Assembly: GCF_001625365.1 (NCBI RefSeq)
Contig: NZ_LJJF01000001.1
Span: 2,046,001-2,110,000 of the forward strand
Direction of reading: 5' to 3'
DNA: 64,000 nt
Source: Streptomyces sp. MJM8645
Lineage (GTDB): Bacteria; Actinomycetota; Actinomycetes; Streptomycetales; Streptomycetaceae
Below the pieces are notes generated by a model. The model did not search any database. It was not told the DNA's origin and saw only the letters and a program-made list of their open reading frames with translations. Position 1 is the first letter of the stretch. Each line of letters starts with the position of its first letter. The position numbers and the translations under genes are program-made. Shown one piece after another: positions 61,842-64,000 of this stretch.

Positions 61842-61960
61842 GGCCGTACGGTACCCGGCGGGGTGCTGGTCCAGACAGAGCGGATCGGTCACGACTCTGC
61901 ACCGCCCGCGAGGCCTGACGTGTCGTCAGTTTCGGTGGGCGGAAAGGCCGGTCGGGCTTG

Positions 61961-62467
61961 TCAGTGCGCCAGGCTGCGGGCCATCAGGACGTCGTCCACG
62001 TACGACCCGTCGATCAGGAACTCCTCCGCGAGCGAGCCCTCGACGACGAAGCCGCAGCCCTCGTAGAGGCGGCGGGCCGGGGCGTTCCAGCCGAGCACCC
62101 GCAGGGTCATCCTGCGCGCGCCCGCGGCCCGGGCGGCCTCGCACGCCGCCTCGACCAGGCGCCGGCCGACACCCCGGCCGCGGGCCGTGCCGTCGACGAC
62201 CAGGCCCTGGATCTGCCGGACGTGCCGGTTGCTGGCCAGCGGGGTCGGCGGGACCTGGCGGACGTAGCCGACCACCCGGCCGTCCAGGAGGGCGAGCAGG
62301 TACTGCTCCGGGGTGTGCCGTTCGTCGAAGACGCCGTCCCCCTCGGGCGGCTGCGGGGAGACGTCGGCCAGCGGGGACCAGGCGGCACGGTTGAGGACGG
62401 CGAGTTCGGCCTCGTCCTCGGGCTGAGCTGGGCGGATGATCAGATCGTCCTCGTGCATGCGCGTCAT
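61961..62467 (-). CDS. GNAT-family N-acetyltransferase
   Basis: 168 residues. Acetyl-CoA loop VVDGTARGRGVGRRLVEAAC, and ARRLYEGCGFVVEGSL near the C-terminus are typical of small-molecule or ribosomal-protein acetyltransferases. Start ATG 62467 or 62458. Diverges from the TIGR01777 gene with 55 bases between. Substrate unknown. Confidence 0.87.
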   Translation of the reverse strand: MTRMHEDDLIIRPAQPEDEAELAVLNRAAWSPLADVSPQPPEGDGVFDERHTPEQYLLALLDGRVVGYVRQVPPTPLASNRHVRQIQGLVVDGTARGRGVGRRLVEAACEAARAAGARRMTLRVLGWNAPARRLYEGCGFVVEGSLAEEFLIDGSYVDDVLMARSLAH

Positions 62468-62522
62468 GCTAGTGAGGCGCATGCCGACATGACAGGGCTT
62501 TGGGAACTGGGAGGATGGACGC

Positions 62523-63428
62523 ATGCGCATCGCTGTCACAGGCTCCACGGGATTGATCGGCTCGGCTCTCGTCCGCTCCCTGCTGGCGGACGGCCACGAG
62601 GTGGTCCGGCTGGTCCGGCGCCGCTCCAGGACGGGCCCGCAGCCCGACGGCAGCACGGCCATCGGCTGGAACCCGCTGCTCGGCCAGGTCGAGCAGGACG
62701 GGCTGGCCGGGGTCGAGGCGGTCGTGCACCTGGCCGGCGCCGGGGTCGGCGACCACCGCTGGACGGACGCCTACAAGCGGGAGATCCGGGAGAGCCGGGC
62801 ACTCGGCACCGAGACGCTGGCCGTCGCACTGGCCGCGCTCAAGGAGCCGCCCCGGGTGCTGGTCAGCGCCTCCGCCGTCGGCTGGTACGGGCAGACCGGC
62901 GACCGGGTGATCGACGAGGACTCCCCCGCCGGCGACGACTTCCTGGCCGAGGTCTGCGTGGAGTGGGAGGCGGCCGCACGGCCGGCCGAGCTCGCCGGCA
63001 TCCGGGTCGTCCACCCGCGCACCGGGATGGTGCTGTCCGCGGCCGGCGGGGCCGGCGCGCGGCTGTTCCCGCTGTTCAAGCTGGGGCTGGGCGGGCGGCT
63101 CGGCGACGGGCGGCAGTACTGGAGCTTCATCTCGCTGGCCGACCAGGTCGCCGCGCTGCGGTTCCTGATCGACCGGGACGACCTCTCCGGCGCCGTCAAC
63201 CTCACCACACCCGATCCCGTCACCAACGCCGAGCTGACGGCGGCGCTCGGGCGGGTGCTCCGGCGGCCGACTCCGTTCCCGGTGCCGGAGGCGGTGCTCA
63301 AGGTGGTGCTCGGCGAACTGGCGGTCGAGGTGGTCGGCAGCCACCGGGTGGTGCCGCGGCGGCTGCTGGACGCGGGCTTCCGCTTTGCGCACCCGGACGT
63401 GGACGCGGCGGTGCGCGCGGCGCTGTAA
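62523..63428 (+). CDS. TIGR01777-family NAD-dependent epimerase-like protein
   Basis: 301 residues. NAD-binding TGSTGLIGSAL at the N-terminus, VVHLAGAGVGDHRWT, SASAVGWYGQTGD and RTGMVLSAAGGA blocks, and C-terminal DUF1731-like region (VPEAVLKVVLGELAVEVV, VPRRLLDAGF). GGAGG lies eight bases before ATG. Related to SulA/YfcH; reaction unknown. Confidence 0.92.
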   Translation: MRIAVTGSTGLIGSALVRSLLADGHEVVRLVRRRSRTGPQPDGSTAIGWNPLLGQVEQDGLAGVEAVVHLAGAGVGDHRWTDAYKREIRESRALGTETLAVALAALKEPPRVLVSASAVGWYGQTGDRVIDEDSPAGDDFLAEVCVEWEAAARPAELAGIRVVHPRTGMVLSAAGGAGARLFPLFKLGLGGRLGDGRQYWSFISLADQVAALRFLIDRDDLSGAVNLTTPDPVTNAELTAALGRVLRRPTPFPVPEAVLKVVLGELAVEVVGSHRVVPRRLLDAGFRFAHPDVDAAVRAAL

Positions 63429-63877
63429 GTGGCGCTGTGCGTGGCGGTGGGGGCGACCGGTGGCGCGGAACCCTGCCGTCCGCCGCGGGTTTCCGGCACG
63501 GGCTGCACGGCGGGGCTCCGGTACGTCCCGCTGCGTACGGCGGCTACGGCATTCGCGCTGGCCAGGGGCATATGCCGGGCGGAGATCGGGTGGGGGTCGG
63601 ACGGGGCTCCGGGAGGGGGCGCATGGGAGCACACACCGGGCGCGTCGCACGCCCCCGGTGACCGTGCGCGCCCGCCAACCCCGGAACCCGGCCCCAACGG
63701 CGCACTGTCCGTGACCGCGCTCCCGCCCGGTGCCGCACGCCCCCTCTCGACCCTTGGATCGGGCCCGATGCGCTTGTCTGATGCTCACACTGACTGGGCA
63801 TCACACCGTCGGACCGTGTCCCGGCACCCCGCTGCCTGCGTCGGCCGGAGCCCCGGGACCAGGGAGGGAGCACGCCA
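63429..63877. other. 449-base intergenic region with no recognised feature
   Basis: No gene, riboswitch, terminator or clear promoter recognised. It is uniformly GC-rich; the ribosome binding site GGGAGGGA of the next gene is at 63862-63869. Weak ORFs here lack start signals. Confidence 0.6.
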
Positions 63878-64000
63878 GTGCCCACATACGACTTCACCCG
63901 CCGCGCCCGCCGCCCGTCCGACCCTGACGTCATCGTCATCGGCGCCGGACTCGCCGGCCTGGCCGCCGCACGCACGCTCACCGGCCGCGGCCTCACCGTG
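63878..64000 (+). CDS. FAD-dependent oxidoreductase, N-terminus only
   Basis: 41 residues of a gene that runs off the window. GTG 63878 has a strong ribosome binding site. After a basic leader, VIVIGAGLAGLAAARTL is the Rossmann dinucleotide-binding loop typical of amine-oxidase, protoporphyrinogen-oxidase and phytoene-desaturase-like flavoproteins. Which one it is cannot be told from this fragment. Confidence 0.85.
   Translation, partial: MPTYDFTRRARRPSDPDVIVIGAGLAGLAAARTLTGRGLTV

Noticed and set aside
1..64000. Mobile elements, prophage, defence island or secondary-metabolite cluster
   Set aside because: No transposase, integrase, attachment repeats, toxin-antitoxin pair, restriction or polyketide/peptide synthetase motifs were seen; composition is even and gene content is core.

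Overview
The window is high-GC actinobacterial chromosome, most likely from a streptomycete (Streptomyces or Kitasatospora). This rests on very strong third-position GC bias, frequent GTG/TTG starts, and lineage-typical genes: actinobacterial cytochrome oxidase subunit IV, a QcrCAB supercomplex with diheme QcrC, a DUF5931-type sensor kinase, DUF5304, DUF3043, PspA with PspAA, and a two-lipoyl SucB. Gene order also matches what I remember of the conserved core of Streptomyces chromosomes from the DAHP synthase gene to lpd-sucB. I saw no insertion sequence, prophage, CRISPR array, tRNA or rRNA gene.

Layout. 1-2.9 kb: a class II DAHP synthase (cut by the window edge) diverges from a fused anthranilate synthase preceded by a Trp-rich leader peptide and an attenuator. 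3-5.8 kb: an acyltransferase, sensor kinase and response regulator in one minus-strand run. 6-13.9 kb: hydrolase, glucokinase, a degenerate ArsA-like ATPase, a SRPBCC protein and an acyl-CoA ligase. 13.9-22 kb: a mannosyltransferase, a GT87-type membrane transferase, a Tat-type metallopeptidase and three tandem NlpC/P60 hydrolases, the middle one behind a predicted c-di-AMP riboswitch. 22-26.9 kb: NYN protein, rhomboid protease, stand-alone RAM protein and a cysteine-desulfurase-like enzyme behind a SAM-IV riboswitch. 27-28.6 kb: trpD and a receiver-like protein.

29-38.3 kb holds the terminal respiratory branch: ctaE-qcrC-qcrA-qcrB on plus and ctaC-ctaD-ctaF on minus, with a GntR regulator and an L,D-transpeptidase between. 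38.7-43.9 kb: a cysteine desulfurase-TusA fusion, a PfkB kinase, a lipoprotein, erpA and an acetyltransferase. 44-49.8 kb: a PLP decarboxylase with an Lrp regulator, an oxidoreductase, nadA behind a long inverted repeat, and the PspA stress pair. 50-54.5 kb: DUF3043 protein, methyltransferase and the cobU-cobT-cobS cobalamin loop genes. 54.6-60 kb: pepA behind a roughly 190-nt folded leader, then lpdA-sucB of the TCA cycle. 60-64 kb: small conserved genes and the start of a FAD-dependent oxidoreductase.

This is mainly a housekeeping segment. The distinctive content is RNA-level and DNA-level regulation in intergenic regions: the trp attenuator, two riboswitches, the pepA leader hairpin, a branched hairpin upstream of ctaE, and inverted repeats at nadA and trpD. 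I found no convincing undescribed defence or biosynthetic system. Functional names come from motif reading without database searches.
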